The notes: generated by a model from the letters alone, not told the origin. A stretch of 64,000 nucleotides of DNA from Flavobacterium sp. N1736 (GCF_025947065.1 NZ_CP109994.1:3968001-4032000); one strand, 5' to 3'; shown: positions 26,560-36,633, numbered from the stretch's first letter. Numbers and translations are program-made.

Positions 26560-27291
26560 TTAAGAATATATTCCTCCGTTAATGTTGATAATTTCTCCGG
26601 TAATATAGCTTGATTTTTTAGAAATTAAAAAACTTACTAAATCGGCTACTTCTTCTGCTTCGCCAAAACGATTTACGGGAATTAGTTTTAGTAATTCTTT
26701 TTCGTCTAACTGGCTCGTCATATCTGTTCTTATAAAACCCGGAGCAACTGCATTTACAGTAATATTTCGTTTTGCAACTTCTTGAGCAAGTGCTTTTGTA
26801 GCTGCAACAATAGCACCTTTTGCTGCTGAATAATTGGTTTGTCCGGCAGTTCCTTTTACGCCCGAAACAGAAACCATATTTACAATTCGGCCATATTTAT
26901 TGCGTAACATTTTTTGAATAAAAAACTGTGTTACATTAAAAAAGCCATTCACACTTGTGTTTATAACGCCATTCCAGTCTTCGGGAGTCATCCACATAAA
27001 AAGACCGTCTTTTGTAATTCCGGCATTGTTTACAATTGCTTCAACGATAGCTTCCGGATTTGCTTCCTGCCATTGCGTTAATATTTTTTGTACTTCTTCA
27101 AAATTAGAAACATCAAAACCTAAGATTTCTCCGGTTGCGCCTAATTTTTGTATTTCCTGCAAAGTTTCTTCTGCAGCAGTTTTGTTAGAATGGTAATTAA
27201 TCAGAATATGATAGTTGGATTCAACGGCTAATTTTTTGCAAATAGCACTTCCAATTCCTCTTGAACCACCCGTTACTAATACACATTTCAT
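26560..27291 (-). CDS. FabG-type 3-oxoacyl-ACP reductase
   Basis: 243 residues of the short-chain dehydrogenase family. TGGSRGIG (7-14) binds NADPH, NNAG follows, and the catalytic Ser-Tyr-Lys lies in SVSGVKG, Tyr154 and Lys158 (NYSAAKGA). The end NAVAPGFIRTDMT and SSYITGEIININGG is typical of FabG. It reduces the 3-keto group after each condensation. As part of the pigment operon it is probably dedicated to the polyene; the housekeeping fabG should lie elsewhere. Confidence 0.87.
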   Translation of the reverse strand: MKCVLVTGGSRGIGSAICKKLAVESNYHILINYHSNKTAAEETLQEIQKLGATGEILGFDVSNFEEVQKILTQWQEANPEAIVEAIVNNAGITKDGLFMWMTPEDWNGVINTSVNGFFNVTQFFIQKMLRNKYGRIVNMVSVSGVKGTAGQTNYSAAKGAIVAATKALAQEVAKRNITVNAVAPGFIRTDMTSQLDEKELLKLIPVNRFGEAEEVADLVSFLISKKSSYITGEIININGGIYS

Positions 27292-27292
27292 T

Positions 27293-27404
27293 TATGTAAG
27301 TTTTATTTTTTATAGGTCATAAATGGTATCGCTTTTTATTGGTGTTTGTTTCACAAACGGTTATTTATTGGCGATTTCATTATGTAAGTTTTATTTTTTT
27401 ATAG
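27293..27404. repeat. Short direct repeat before the FabG-type gene
   Basis: TATGTAAGTTTTATTTTTTA occurs at 27293 and again, with one extra T, at 27381. The 88-nt spacing suggests a local duplication of the region just upstream of the reductase start. No gene lies in it. Confidence 0.6.
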
Positions 27405-27414
27405 AACACAACTG

Positions 27415-28632
27415 TTATTTCTTCTTTTTTGTTACTGTTTTTGCAGCTGCCGGTTTTGTTGTTTCCGGTTTCGCTTTTTCTGTAACGGCTTCAGTTGTGT
27501 TGTTTTTTTCTTTTGATTTCGAAAATAGTTCAGCGTTATCAAACCATTGATTTCCTATTACAGTTCCGTCTGGTTTAAGAAATCCCCATTTTCCTTCGTT
27601 TTTTACTCTGGCAACACCATCAATAAATCCTTTATCTTGTTGTACAAACAATGCAATAACAAATCCGTTTGAAGTAATGCCATATTGAGTTGGTATGACC
27701 AATTTTCCGGTTTCATTGATAAATCCCCAATTACTTTCTTTGACAGGAGCCAATCCATTTGGACTAAAAACTTCTGCATCACTATATGTTGGCGAAATAA
27801 CAAATTCTGCTTTTGGATTTATATATCCCCATTTAGATCCTACACAAACCGGCGCTAAATTTTTAGAGAATGCTTTTGCTTTATCGTAAATAGGTGTAAT
27901 TACCCAATTTCCTTTAAGATCGATGAAACCAATTTTCCCGTTTTTTTTGGCATAAGTCAAATCCTGCGTTTCAAAATCCCAAATTTTTTCGGCACCATCA
28001 ACCGGAATAAATTTTCCGGCACTTACAATTCCAAAAGTTTTGTCTTTTCTCGCCCAGGCAGTACTTTTAAAGTAATTTCCAATTTCAGAATAAGCAGGCT
28101 CAATTACTTCTTTACCGGAAGCATTTATAATTCCCCAGTTTTTATTAAGTTCAACTCTTGCAAAACCATTTTCAAAAGGTTTTATCATGTCGTATTTTGG
28201 TTCTAAAACAACGGTCATTTTTGAATTAATTAATCCAATTTTGTTTCCTTGTTTTATAAACGCTACACCATTGTTAAAATCAAATAATTTTTCAGAAGCA
28301 GGAGCTTTCAAAACCTCTCCTTTTTCATTTATGTAAACCCAATCCTTACCTTGTTGTACGATCGCAATTCCGCTGTTAAAATCTTTGGCATTTTCAAAAG
28401 ATGCAGGAATTACCCAGCTTCCTTTTGTATCGATAAATCCCCATTTTCCGTTATTTTCAACAGCTGCCAAACCTTCAGAAAAACTTTTAGCAGATTTGTA
28501 TTGAGGTTCGATTTTAAAAGATCCGTCTTTAGATATATATCCAATTTTCGAATTCTTTTTAACTAATGCCAATTCCTGACTATTAACAAATTGAATAAAG
28601 AATAGCAACAAAAAAATAAGTGGTTTTTTCAT
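27415..28632 (-). CDS. Secreted WG-repeat protein of the flexirubin cluster
   Basis: 405 residues from the ATG at 28632 (MKKPLIFLL), which opens directly into a signal peptide ending NSQE. An ATG 15 nt upstream is in frame but would place charged residues before the signal. From about residue 30 to 370 there are some fourteen WG-type repeats (GKWGFI, NWGIIN, GKIGFID). These form beta solenoid or propeller-like surfaces for binding. The C-terminal 40 residues are rich in Lys, Thr, Ala and Pro. Its role is unknown; scaffold or surface binding is inferred. Confidence 0.8.
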   Translation of the reverse strand: MKKPLIFLLLFFIQFVNSQELALVKKNSKIGYISKDGSFKIEPQYKSAKSFSEGLAAVENNGKWGFIDTKGSWVIPASFENAKDFNSGIAIVQQGKDWVYINEKGEVLKAPASEKLFDFNNGVAFIKQGNKIGLINSKMTVVLEPKYDMIKPFENGFARVELNKNWGIINASGKEVIEPAYSEIGNYFKSTAWARKDKTFGIVSAGKFIPVDGAEKIWDFETQDLTYAKKNGKIGFIDLKGNWVITPIYDKAKAFSKNLAPVCVGSKWGYINPKAEFVISPTYSDAEVFSPNGLAPVKESNWGFINETGKLVIPTQYGITSNGFVIALFVQQDKGFIDGVARVKNEGKWGFLKPDGTVIGNQWFDNAELFSKSKEKNNTTEAVTEKAKPETTKPAAAKTVTKKKK

Positions 28633-28669
28633 GGTTTTAAAATTCAATATTAATAATATAAGTAAAAGC

Positions 28670-30190
28670 TTAACTATTGATAAGATAATCTTTTACCTGC
28701 TGAACAAACGGATACATAACCTGATCTTCCTTAAATACAGGAATTATTTTTCGAACATCATCGTACCATTTTCTGGTAACAGATGAAATTTTATCTTTTT
28801 GTGCCAAATAATCAATCGCCTGAACAATGGTAATCAATTCAATCGCCAAAACTTCAAATGAATTTTCGATTACTTTTGATGTAATAACGGCAGCGTTTGT
28901 ACCCATACTTACAATGTCTTGATTGTCATTGTTGTTCGGGATACTATGAACGTACATTGGGTTTGATAACATCTGACTTTCGGCAGTTGTTGAGGTTGCA
29001 ACAAATTGAACGCCCTGCATTCCGAAATTAAATCCTAATGTTCCTAAATTGACAAACGGAGGAAGAATTTCGTTGATTTTTGAATTCAACAGATAATTCA
29101 ACTGACGTTCTGCCAACATCGTTAATTTGGTAATAACAATTTTTAATTTATCCATTTCAAGCGAAATATAATCGCCGTGAAAATTACCTCCGTGATAAAC
29201 ATGTTTGTTTTTTACGTCGATAATTGGGTTGTCGTTTGCCGAGTTAAATTCGTCTTCAAGAATAGAGGCAACGTTATTTATTGTTTCAAGAACCGGACCT
29301 AAAATTTGAGGTACGCAACGCAGTGAATAATATTCCTGAACTTTTTCTTTAAAAATTTCCTCTGTATTTTCGCCGGAATATAAGTGATCTTCTCTTTTAC
29401 GGATTAAAGTACTGTCAGAAAGATTGGCTCTCATTTTTGCAGCCACTTCCTGTTGTCCTTTATGACGTTTTGTTTGGTTTAATTCTTCAGAAAAGTGATC
29501 ATCATAAGCCTGAACCAATTCGTTTATGGCGCAAGAAGCTTTTAATGACCAGTCTAATAATTTATTTGCATGATGAACATTTACAACTCCAATTCCGGTC
29601 ATTACAGATGTTCCGTTTATTAAAGCCAGACCTTCTCTGATTTCTACCTGAATTGGTTTTAAACCTTCAATTTCAAAAACTTCCTGAGTTGGTCTTCTGT
29701 CACCTTTATAAAAAACTTCGCCTTCGCCAATTAAAACTAAAGCTAAGTGTGATAATTGTACTAAATCACCGCTGGCTCCAACGCCGCCGTGTTCAAAAAT
29801 TAACGGAGTAATATCTCTGTTAATCAACTCAGCCATTAAATGAATTACAGAAGGATGAACTCCAGAATTACCTAATGACAAGGTATTTAATCGGGCCAAA
29901 ATTGCTGCTTTTGCACAAACAGGGCTTAATGGTTTTCCTGTTCCCGAAGAGTGGCTTCTAATTAAATTGTATTGTAATTGAATCTGGTCAGATTCTTTAA
30001 TTCGGTATTGAGCCATTGGGCCAAAACCAGTATTTACGCCATAAATAACTTTATTTCCTGAAAATTCTTTTAGGAAATTAAAGCTTTCATTAACTCGATT
30101 TAAAACAACGTCGCTCACAACAACTTTGTTATTTCCAAATATTATGGATTCGAATTCTGCTAAACTTAAATATTCATTAATTGTGTTCAT
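28670..30190 (-). CDS. Tyrosine ammonia-lyase (aromatic amino acid ammonia-lyase)
   Basis: 506 residues. The MIO prosthetic group forms from Ala139-Ser140-Gly141 in GGVGASGDLVQLSHL. The catalytic Tyr50 lies in IYGVNTGFG. His80 in RSHSSGTG occupies the position that selects tyrosine in known tyrosine ammonia-lyases. The sequence is, from memory, very similar to the characterised F. johnsoniae enzyme. It converts L-tyrosine to 4-hydroxycinnamate and ammonia, supplying the aryl starter of flexirubin. It is the first gene of the long minus-strand operon. Histidine ammonia-lyase is less likely. Confidence 0.9.
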   Translation of the reverse strand: MNTINEYLSLAEFESIIFGNNKVVVSDVVLNRVNESFNFLKEFSGNKVIYGVNTGFGPMAQYRIKESDQIQLQYNLIRSHSSGTGKPLSPVCAKAAILARLNTLSLGNSGVHPSVIHLMAELINRDITPLIFEHGGVGASGDLVQLSHLALVLIGEGEVFYKGDRRPTQEVFEIEGLKPIQVEIREGLALINGTSVMTGIGVVNVHHANKLLDWSLKASCAINELVQAYDDHFSEELNQTKRHKGQQEVAAKMRANLSDSTLIRKREDHLYSGENTEEIFKEKVQEYYSLRCVPQILGPVLETINNVASILEDEFNSANDNPIIDVKNKHVYHGGNFHGDYISLEMDKLKIVITKLTMLAERQLNYLLNSKINEILPPFVNLGTLGFNFGMQGVQFVATSTTAESQMLSNPMYVHSIPNNNDNQDIVSMGTNAAVITSKVIENSFEVLAIELITIVQAIDYLAQKDKISSVTRKWYDDVRKIIPVFKEDQVMYPFVQQVKDYLINS

Positions 30191-30245
30191 TAAATTGTTT
30201 TTGGTTGCGCTAATTTAATTTTATTTATCAAAATAAATGTAGTTA

Positions 30246-30277
30246 TTTTGATGATGGCAAATGTAGGTTAATAATTG
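30246..30277 (+). promoter_or_regulatory. Possible promoter of the divergent flavoenzyme gene
   Basis: TTTTG (30246-30250) is followed after 18 nt by TAATAATTG (30269-30277), near the Bacteroidota -33/-7 pattern. The leader would be very short. The 101-nt gap must also hold the promoter of the pigment operon on the minus strand. Confidence 0.35.
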
Positions 30278-30291
30278 ATAACATTTTTAAT

Positions 30292-31554
30292 ATGATAAAG
30301 GAGTTTGTTGATGTTTTAGTAATAGGTGCAGGACCATCCGGATGTGTTTCGGCATCTTATCTTCATAAAAACAATATTAAGGTAAAAGTTGTAGAAAAAA
30401 CAAAGTTTCCAAGGCTTGTTGTTGGCGAAAGCCTTATCCCAAGAGTTATGGATCATTTTGATGAAGCAGGACTTTTGGACAGCCTTAATGCGATGAATTT
30501 CGAGAAAAAACTGGGCGCACGTTTTATCAGAGGCGAAGAAATTTGTGTTTTTGATTTTAGTCAAAAATTTGGAGAAGGCTGGGATTGGACATGGCAGGTT
30601 CCAAGAGCTGATTTTGACAACACAATGGCGCAGGAAGTTGTTAGAAAAGGAATCGATCTTGAATTTGAATCGGAAGTTTTGGAAGTTTCCTTTGAAGGAA
30701 AAAATTCGAAAACAATCGTAAAAGATAAAGACGGAAACCTAAAAGAAATTCACGCTAAATTTATTATTGATTCCAGCGGATACGGACGCGTTTTACCAAG
30801 ACTTTTAGATCTTGATACGCCATCAAAACTAGATCCGCATTCTTCGATTTTTACGCATGTAAAAGATATTAACAGAGAAGAAGGCGAAGAAGGAACTCAA
30901 ATTTCGTTTGATATTCTGGAGACCGAAGTTTGGTTATGGGTAATTCCATTTTCTAACGGAAATACAAGTTTGGGCGTTGTTGGTCCAACAGATTTTATCA
31001 ATTCACTTTCAGAAAATAAAGATAATTCCGAAGCTTTGAGAAACGCAATTCAAAAGTCGGATTATTATATTAAAAGATTTAAAGGAACAGAGTTTTTGTT
31101 TGAACCCGTGAAATTAGAAAATTATTCAAGAGCGGTAAAAAGAATGTATGGCGATGGTTTTGCCTTAACGGGAAATAGTTCTGAATTTTTAGATCCTGTT
31201 TTTTCTTCGGGAGTTGCTTTCGCGACAGAATCCGGAATGCTGGCAGCGAAATTATATATTAAAGAATCGCAGGGAATTGCTGTAGATTGGGAAACTGAAT
31301 TTACAGAATATATGAAAAGCGGAATTGCTGTTTTTACCACTTACGTGAAAGAATGGTATACCGGAAATTTACAAACTTTATTTTTTCACCAACCGGAAAA
31401 TCCGGAAGTAAAAGAAAAAATTTGTTCGGTTCTCGCAGGTTATGTTTGGAACGAAGAAAACCCGTTTGTAAAAAAACATGATCACGTAATTAAGAATATG
31501 GCCTATTTACTGAATATGCAGAAGGAAGAAAAAGAAAACGAAGGTTCTAAGTAA
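30292..31554 (+). CDS. FAD-dependent oxidoreductase/halogenase-like enzyme divergent from the pigment operon
   Basis: 420 residues. GAGPSG (12-17) binds FAD, followed by VVGESLIP. WLWVIP (214-219) matches the WxWxIP mark of flavin-dependent halogenases, and FLDPVFSSG (299-307) fits their Fx.Px.Sx.G pattern. FEKKLGARF (70-78) offers a possible catalytic Lys. The family also contains non-halogenating hydroxylases and geranylgeranyl-reductase-like enzymes. Transcribed away from the ammonia-lyase gene, it probably modifies the aromatic ring or polyene. I recall chlorinated flexirubin-type pigments being described, so ring chlorination is possible but unproven. Confidence 0.75.
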   Translation: MIKEFVDVLVIGAGPSGCVSASYLHKNNIKVKVVEKTKFPRLVVGESLIPRVMDHFDEAGLLDSLNAMNFEKKLGARFIRGEEICVFDFSQKFGEGWDWTWQVPRADFDNTMAQEVVRKGIDLEFESEVLEVSFEGKNSKTIVKDKDGNLKEIHAKFIIDSSGYGRVLPRLLDLDTPSKLDPHSSIFTHVKDINREEGEEGTQISFDILETEVWLWVIPFSNGNTSLGVVGPTDFINSLSENKDNSEALRNAIQKSDYYIKRFKGTEFLFEPVKLENYSRAVKRMYGDGFALTGNSSEFLDPVFSSGVAFATESGMLAAKLYIKESQGIAVDWETEFTEYMKSGIAVFTTYVKEWYTGNLQTLFFHQPENPEVKEKICSVLAGYVWNEENPFVKKHDHVIKNMAYLLNMQKEEKENEGSK

Positions 31555-31593
31555 AAAAAAGCGCAAACGTCTATTTAGACTTTGCGCTTTTTT
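31555..31593. terminator. Bidirectional intrinsic terminator
   Basis: A 13-bp perfect stem, AAAAAAGCGCAAA (31555-31567) with TTTGCGCTTTTTT (31581-31593), lies between the convergent flavoenzyme and rseP genes. A and T runs flank both sides, so it can stop both. Confidence 0.85.
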
Positions 31594-31631
31594 ATAAAAT
31601 TATATACTAAGAATATTATTCCCGTTATGAA

Positions 31632-32939
31632 CTATTTGAATGCCTTATAAATATCATTTCCATTCGCAAATAGAAGTAGGGCAATAAGTAATACAAAACC
31701 AATAATTTGAGCGTTTTCCAGGAATTTGTCACTAGGTTTTTTACCACTTATTATTTCGTAAAGTAAAAACATTACGTGACCTCCATCGAGTGCAGGAATA
31801 GGTAACAGGTTCATTACTCCAAGCATAATAGATAAAAGAGCTGTGTTACTCCAAAACGTTTCCCAGTTCCATACACTAGGGAAAATTTTATAAATAGCTG
31901 CAAATCCACCAACTTGTTTATACAATTTTGTTTCAGGACTAAAAATCATTTTGAGTTGATTGCCATAGCTTACTAATTGCTCTTTTCCTTTTTGAAGTCC
32001 TGCAAAGATAGATTCCGAAAAATTGAATTCTTGTTTTTTATTTTTGTAAAATTCAAATTGAACTCCTATTTTTCCTTCGTTAGAAACAATAATCGGAATT
32101 TGTTTTTCTTCCCCATTTCTAATTAAAGTGACCGTTATGCTTTTGTTTTTATTTTTTTCTAATATCGCTTCTACTTCGTATAGATACCTTGACTCTTGAC
32201 CATTTAAAGATATAAAAACATCTTTTGGCTTTAATTCCTTGTTTATTGAATTAGGGTCAACTTCAGAAACTGTAGATGGTACCCTAATTGATATTACAGG
32301 CTTTTTTTTATCTGTTTTTGATAATTGATCTACAAAATCAATTGGCATTTTAATTTCTTTTTGAATACCATTTCTTTCAATAAGCACTTTTTTAGACATC
32401 ATGATTTTCATGATCATATCTGTGTTGAACTTTTTAATTTTTTCATCATCTATTGATAGGATTTTATCTCCAGTTTTAAATCCAGCCGCAATCATTACTT
32501 CATTCTCAATTAGAAGGCCATCTTTGAGATCGGCATTTGCAAGATAGGAATCGCCATATGTAAAAGCCATTCCAATATAAATGATAAAAGCTAAAATAAA
32601 ATTGACTGTCACGCCACCTAACATAATAATTAAACGTTGCCAAGCTGGTTTAGAGCGAAATTCCCAAGACTTGGCAGGCAAAACCATTTGTTCTTTGTCC
32701 ATACTTTCGTCGATCATTCCTGAAATTTTTACATAACCACCAAGTGGTAACCAGCCAATTCCATATTCAGTTTCGCCAATTTTCTTTTTTAACAGAGAAT
32801 ATTTAACATCAAAAAATAAGTAAAATTTTTCAACTCTTGTTTTAAATAATTTTGCAGGAATAAAATGTCCTAGTTCATGTAATATTATAAGCAACGATAA
32901 ACTCAATAAAAATTGAGAAAGTTTGATGATTATTTCCAT
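31632..32939 (-). CDS. rseP: Site-2 protease RseP (M50 intramembrane zinc metalloprotease)
   Basis: 435 residues. HELGH (21-25) in the first membrane helix binds zinc, and NLLPIPALDGGH near the C-terminus supplies the third ligand. Between them is a periplasmic PDZ region (about 135-330). The layout of four membrane helices fits RseP/MucP, which cuts anti-sigma factors inside the membrane. It is a single gene with a terminator at its end and a 280-nt AT-rich upstream gap. Confidence 0.9.
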   Translation of the reverse strand: MEIIIKLSQFLLSLSLLIILHELGHFIPAKLFKTRVEKFYLFFDVKYSLLKKKIGETEYGIGWLPLGGYVKISGMIDESMDKEQMVLPAKSWEFRSKPAWQRLIIMLGGVTVNFILAFIIYIGMAFTYGDSYLANADLKDGLLIENEVMIAAGFKTGDKILSIDDEKIKKFNTDMIMKIMMSKKVLIERNGIQKEIKMPIDFVDQLSKTDKKKPVISIRVPSTVSEVDPNSINKELKPKDVFISLNGQESRYLYEVEAILEKNKNKSITVTLIRNGEEKQIPIIVSNEGKIGVQFEFYKNKKQEFNFSESIFAGLQKGKEQLVSYGNQLKMIFSPETKLYKQVGGFAAIYKIFPSVWNWETFWSNTALLSIMLGVMNLLPIPALDGGHVMFLLYEIISGKKPSDKFLENAQIIGFVLLIALLLFANGNDIYKAFK

Positions 32940-33219
32940 AGCGACTATTGAGTTTATTTTTTTGTATTAATTTATTTACAAATAAAGAGAAAAACATCTT
33001 AAAAAAGTAAGAAATCGTTTGAAAATTTAATAAACACACTCTTAAATGTTGTAAATCAGTTAATTATATTTTGTATACATTTTAAATAATTTTGAGGTTT
33101 AAGTTTAAAATATGTTCGGTTTTTTCAGGTTATGGTTATTTCTGGAACGAATAAAATTCATTTATAAAAAACGCGAAAAGTATTGTCGGCTCTTTTTTTT
33201 GTTTTATATAAAATGAGAT
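32940..33219. other. AT-rich intergenic region
   Basis: 280 nt between rseP and the O-antigen-ligase gene, both on the minus strand. I see no gene or clear repeat. It should hold the rseP promoter and the end of the ligase transcript. Confidence 0.5.
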
Positions 33220-34962
33220 TCATTTTTTAGTTTTTCTTAAATAAAGTATTGCTTCTTTTTTGTAGTCATTAATTTTCTCAGATGGAATTTTGATTGGTAA
33301 ATGGATAATTCTAAAAGCCATTTCCCTGGCTTTTGCTTCATGATTTGTTTTAACATATAATCTAAACAAATCCATATTAGCATCATACCTAAAGGGCTCA
33401 ACATTCATATTGTATAAATAAATTTTTTCCGCTTCATTGTATTTCCCTTGTTTTTGATAAAATCCGGCTAAAATTTTTCCCAAACTTGGTTTCCCTGAAT
33501 ATTCGAAACCTTTTGCTAAATAATGAATACCTTCTGATGGATATTTATTTTTTAGTAAAACTCCACCAGTCATAAAAAATTCTTCTCCTTTTGCATCAAT
33601 TCGCGTTATGTAGCTTTCAATATTTTTTAAGCTTGTAAAATGTCGTTTTCCATTATAATAATCTAGTAACTTATATTCTGCATTTAGTCTTAAAAAAATA
33701 ATTGCTAAAAACAAACATGGAATTACGACAATTCCTATTTGAAAAAAAACATAATTATTAAAGGTATAAATTGGTTTATTGTCAATCAAATTAATAATAT
33801 TTACAAAGCAATAACAGCCAATAATAAGAAAAAGAGGAACTGACAATATGCTATTTGTCAATGCGAAAAACAGGAGGCAAATTAAAATTAGTGCACATGT
33901 TTGCGTTTCCGTGCTTTGAAGTGAATAAGAAAGCAACCTGATTATAAGATAAGTAAAAATAAGCATCCATAATATACCAAATTCAAAAGCTAATTCAATA
34001 AAATCGTTATTGGCACTATAAATATAGCTTGCATTTTTAATTTCATTCCACGGTCTTTCTGTTGCAAAATAGTTCGCTTTGGCTGCATTATATTTTAATG
34101 AAAACGAATCAATTCCATAACCCGCTAAAGGATTTTTCATAATTTGTTCAAATGTTTGTTTTATGATGAACATTCTGCCTGAAACTGACTCTGATTTTAC
34201 CGAATTGGTGTTTCCAATTATTAAAAATAGCGCCAAAGTTATAAGTAAGATAGCCGCAGATAATTTTGGTTTAGAATAGTTTTTTATTTTTTGTCTTACT
34301 ATATACAAGCGAAATAAAATAGCGGCACTTACTCCTAAATAAGCGCCTCTGCATTCAGACAAATACAAACCATACAACAGAACAATAAGCGTAATGCATA
34401 AAATGATTCTGATACTTTTTTTGGTAGCATTTCTAAGTATTTCAAAAGTACTTATCAAGCCAAGAGCAAGATAAATCCCTAATTGATTTGGCGAAAAAAA
34501 TAATCCGGTTGAACTAAAATATTCATTTGACGAATGAAGAATATAAATATTCTGTAAAACAGCAATAATGACATTTAAAAGAGCTGTTATACTTATAAAA
34601 TAAAGTACAAAGCGTAGATTTTTTTGAATGACTTCTTTGCCAAAAAGTTTTTGTCTCAACGTAATATATAGCATAAGATAGCCGAAATAATACCAAATAG
34701 TTACATTATAAATTGTTGCGTTAGACAGATAAATGAAGTTTAATAAACCTATAGAGGTAAGAATTAAGACAATAATGTCAAAGTAGTTTAACTTATATGG
34801 CTGTTTTTGAAGGTTTACCAACAGAAAAAGGCTTCCAAATGTACTTGCAATTAGCCAATAAATATATTTTCCTTTCAAAAATGGCAACAATTCAATCTTA
34901 CAGCTAAATAGTGATAATGCTAGTAAAATCAACAGGTAACAAGTTATTTTTTGAATTTTCAT
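33220..34962 (-). CDS. O-antigen ligase family membrane protein with C-terminal TPR-like domain
   Basis: 580 residues with about eleven membrane helices up to residue 430. The loop with SGRMFIIKQTFEQIMKNPLAGYGIDSF matches the Wzy_C/WaaL family, which transfers glycan from a lipid carrier. The C-terminal 140 residues contain TPR-like helices (NEAEKIYLYNMNVEP). No glycan synthesis genes surround it, so the substrate could be a surface polysaccharide or a glycoprotein. The start was chosen for its basic N-terminus followed at once by a membrane helix. Confidence 0.75.
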   Translation of the reverse strand: MKIQKITCYLLILLALSLFSCKIELLPFLKGKYIYWLIASTFGSLFLLVNLQKQPYKLNYFDIIVLILTSIGLLNFIYLSNATIYNVTIWYYFGYLMLYITLRQKLFGKEVIQKNLRFVLYFISITALLNVIIAVLQNIYILHSSNEYFSSTGLFFSPNQLGIYLALGLISTFEILRNATKKSIRIILCITLIVLLYGLYLSECRGAYLGVSAAILFRLYIVRQKIKNYSKPKLSAAILLITLALFLIIGNTNSVKSESVSGRMFIIKQTFEQIMKNPLAGYGIDSFSLKYNAAKANYFATERPWNEIKNASYIYSANNDFIELAFEFGILWMLIFTYLIIRLLSYSLQSTETQTCALILICLLFFALTNSILSVPLFLIIGCYCFVNIINLIDNKPIYTFNNYVFFQIGIVVIPCLFLAIIFLRLNAEYKLLDYYNGKRHFTSLKNIESYITRIDAKGEEFFMTGGVLLKNKYPSEGIHYLAKGFEYSGKPSLGKILAGFYQKQGKYNEAEKIYLYNMNVEPFRYDANMDLFRLYVKTNHEAKAREMAFRIIHLPIKIPSEKINDYKKEAILYLRKTKK

Positions 34963-35065
34963 ATTGTATTCGAGATTAAATCCTAAGAAAGCCGCGTAAA
35001 TTTAACATTTTTTATTTTTTTTCTTACTTTTTTAGTATAAAATTGTAATCTTTAACTTATATAAA

Positions 35066-36598
35066 ATGATAAAGATATTTACAATTACTTTTTTGCTGGT
35101 TTCTTATACTTTTTTCTCGCAATCGATTTCGCAATTTGATGTTTTGAAAGTTAATTTAGAGAAAACCGTTTTAAACCATTATCAATTCGACTCAGAAAAG
35201 CAGGAAGCTGCGCGGTTTTTAATTTCAAATATGGATATTCATTATAGCGAAAACTATAATTGGGTAGACAAAAGTGATGCAATAATTGATTTTAATGAAT
35301 TCAATTATCCTAATCTGGAAATTGCTGTAAAAGCTTTTAAAAAACTACAGGACAGTATACAGATTACTCCGAAAGTTTATAAAATAATGGATGTTAATCT
35401 GATAACTCCCGAGTTATTAATTAAGAATATTAATCTGGCTTTTCATGTATGGAAAAATAATCCGTGGTCGAAATCCTACGATTTTAAAACTTTTTGCGAA
35501 TACATTTTACCTTACAGAAGTTTAACAGAACCTTTAGAAGACTGGCGTGAGGATTATAGCGTTCTTGTTTCCGGTGCTGTTAATACGGTTACTAACAAAG
35601 AAGATCCTGTAGATGTAGCCACTCAAACAATTTTGGCTCTCAAAAATTTTAGATTTTTAGATAGCCGCCCGGATCCAATTGCTTATTTGAGTCCTGCACA
35701 ATTGCTTTTTAGACGTGAAGGCGCCTGCAACGATCTTGCGAACTTAACCTTGCTCGCCTGCAGATCTGTAGGTCTTGCCATAACTTTTGATTTTACGCCT
35801 TTTTATGGAGCATCTTCCAAAAGACATTTTTGGGATACTGTAATTGATGAAAACGGAAAACATATTCCGTTTAACGGAAACTGTTTTGGTAATCCTAAAG
35901 GTCTGCCTTATGCTTATAACGCAACCGAAAAACGCCTAGCAAAAGTTTTTAGAAAAACCTATTCTATCCAGAAAAATACGCTGGCTTTTTTGCAGGACAC
36001 GTTATCAATACCAAAAGGTTTTTTGAGAGAGAAAAATATTCTCGATGTAACGGCAGAATATGTTCCTACAGCAAAAATAATTTGTCCGGTTGCAGCTGCA
36101 AACAAAGATACTATTGGTTATCTCAATGTATTTAATCTCACTAAATGGAATGTAATTGATTGGGGAAAAAGAGTCAATAACACTATTGAATTTGAAAACG
36201 CAGGTACTAAAATAGTGTATTTACCGAGCTTCTATAATTCAAACACACAAAAAATGAATTATGCTCATTATCCAATTTTTTTAGATCAGGATAAAAAACA
36301 GCAATTGCTGCGTCCTGATTATTCAAAAACTTTTTCGTACAACATAAGCCGTGATAAAACCATAAAAGGACCAACACTTGATTTTAATTCATTTGAAGTA
36401 TTCGAAAATGAAATTTTTAAACTCTATGTCTGGGACAATGGCTGGAAAAAAATCGAGGAAGCCAAAGCACAAAATGATTTTATCAGATTTTCTAAAATAC
36501 CGGACAACGGATTGTTTTTAGTGTTATGCCCAAAAAGTAATGGTTACGAGCGCATTTTTAGAATTAATTCCCAAACAAAACAAATAGAATGGTACTAA
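35066..36598 (+). CDS. Secreted transglutaminase-like protein
   Basis: 510 residues with signal peptide (IFTITFLLVSYTFFSQS). The transglutaminase core has Cys221 in EGACNDLANL, His254 in RHFWDTVI and a following Asp, the usual protease-like triad. The region before it (30-200) is helical. The C-terminal 120 residues look like a beta domain (KLYVWDNGWKKIEE). Such proteins in Bacteroidota cut or crosslink peptides outside the cell. It opens an accessory block on the plus strand. Confidence 0.75.
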   Translation: MIKIFTITFLLVSYTFFSQSISQFDVLKVNLEKTVLNHYQFDSEKQEAARFLISNMDIHYSENYNWVDKSDAIIDFNEFNYPNLEIAVKAFKKLQDSIQITPKVYKIMDVNLITPELLIKNINLAFHVWKNNPWSKSYDFKTFCEYILPYRSLTEPLEDWREDYSVLVSGAVNTVTNKEDPVDVATQTILALKNFRFLDSRPDPIAYLSPAQLLFRREGACNDLANLTLLACRSVGLAITFDFTPFYGASSKRHFWDTVIDENGKHIPFNGNCFGNPKGLPYAYNATEKRLAKVFRKTYSIQKNTLAFLQDTLSIPKGFLREKNILDVTAEYVPTAKIICPVAAANKDTIGYLNVFNLTKWNVIDWGKRVNNTIEFENAGTKIVYLPSFYNSNTQKMNYAHYPIFLDQDKKQQLLRPDYSKTFSYNISRDKTIKGPTLDFNSFEVFENEIFKLYVWDNGWKKIEEAKAQNDFIRFSKIPDNGLFLVLCPKSNGYERIFRINSQTKQIEWY

Positions 36599-36633
36599 TT
36601 GTACCGCATTATAAATAATTAAAATTTTTTAAT

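Noticed and set aside
31632..32939. HELGH of the 31,632 gene as a secreted zinc protease like the 38,829 protein
   Set aside because: Its HELGH is inside a membrane helix with the NLLPIPALDGGH motif and PDZ region, which is RseP.
32940..33219. Possible small gene upstream of rseP
   Set aside because: No frame with a plausible start and composition was found; the region is plain AT-rich spacer.
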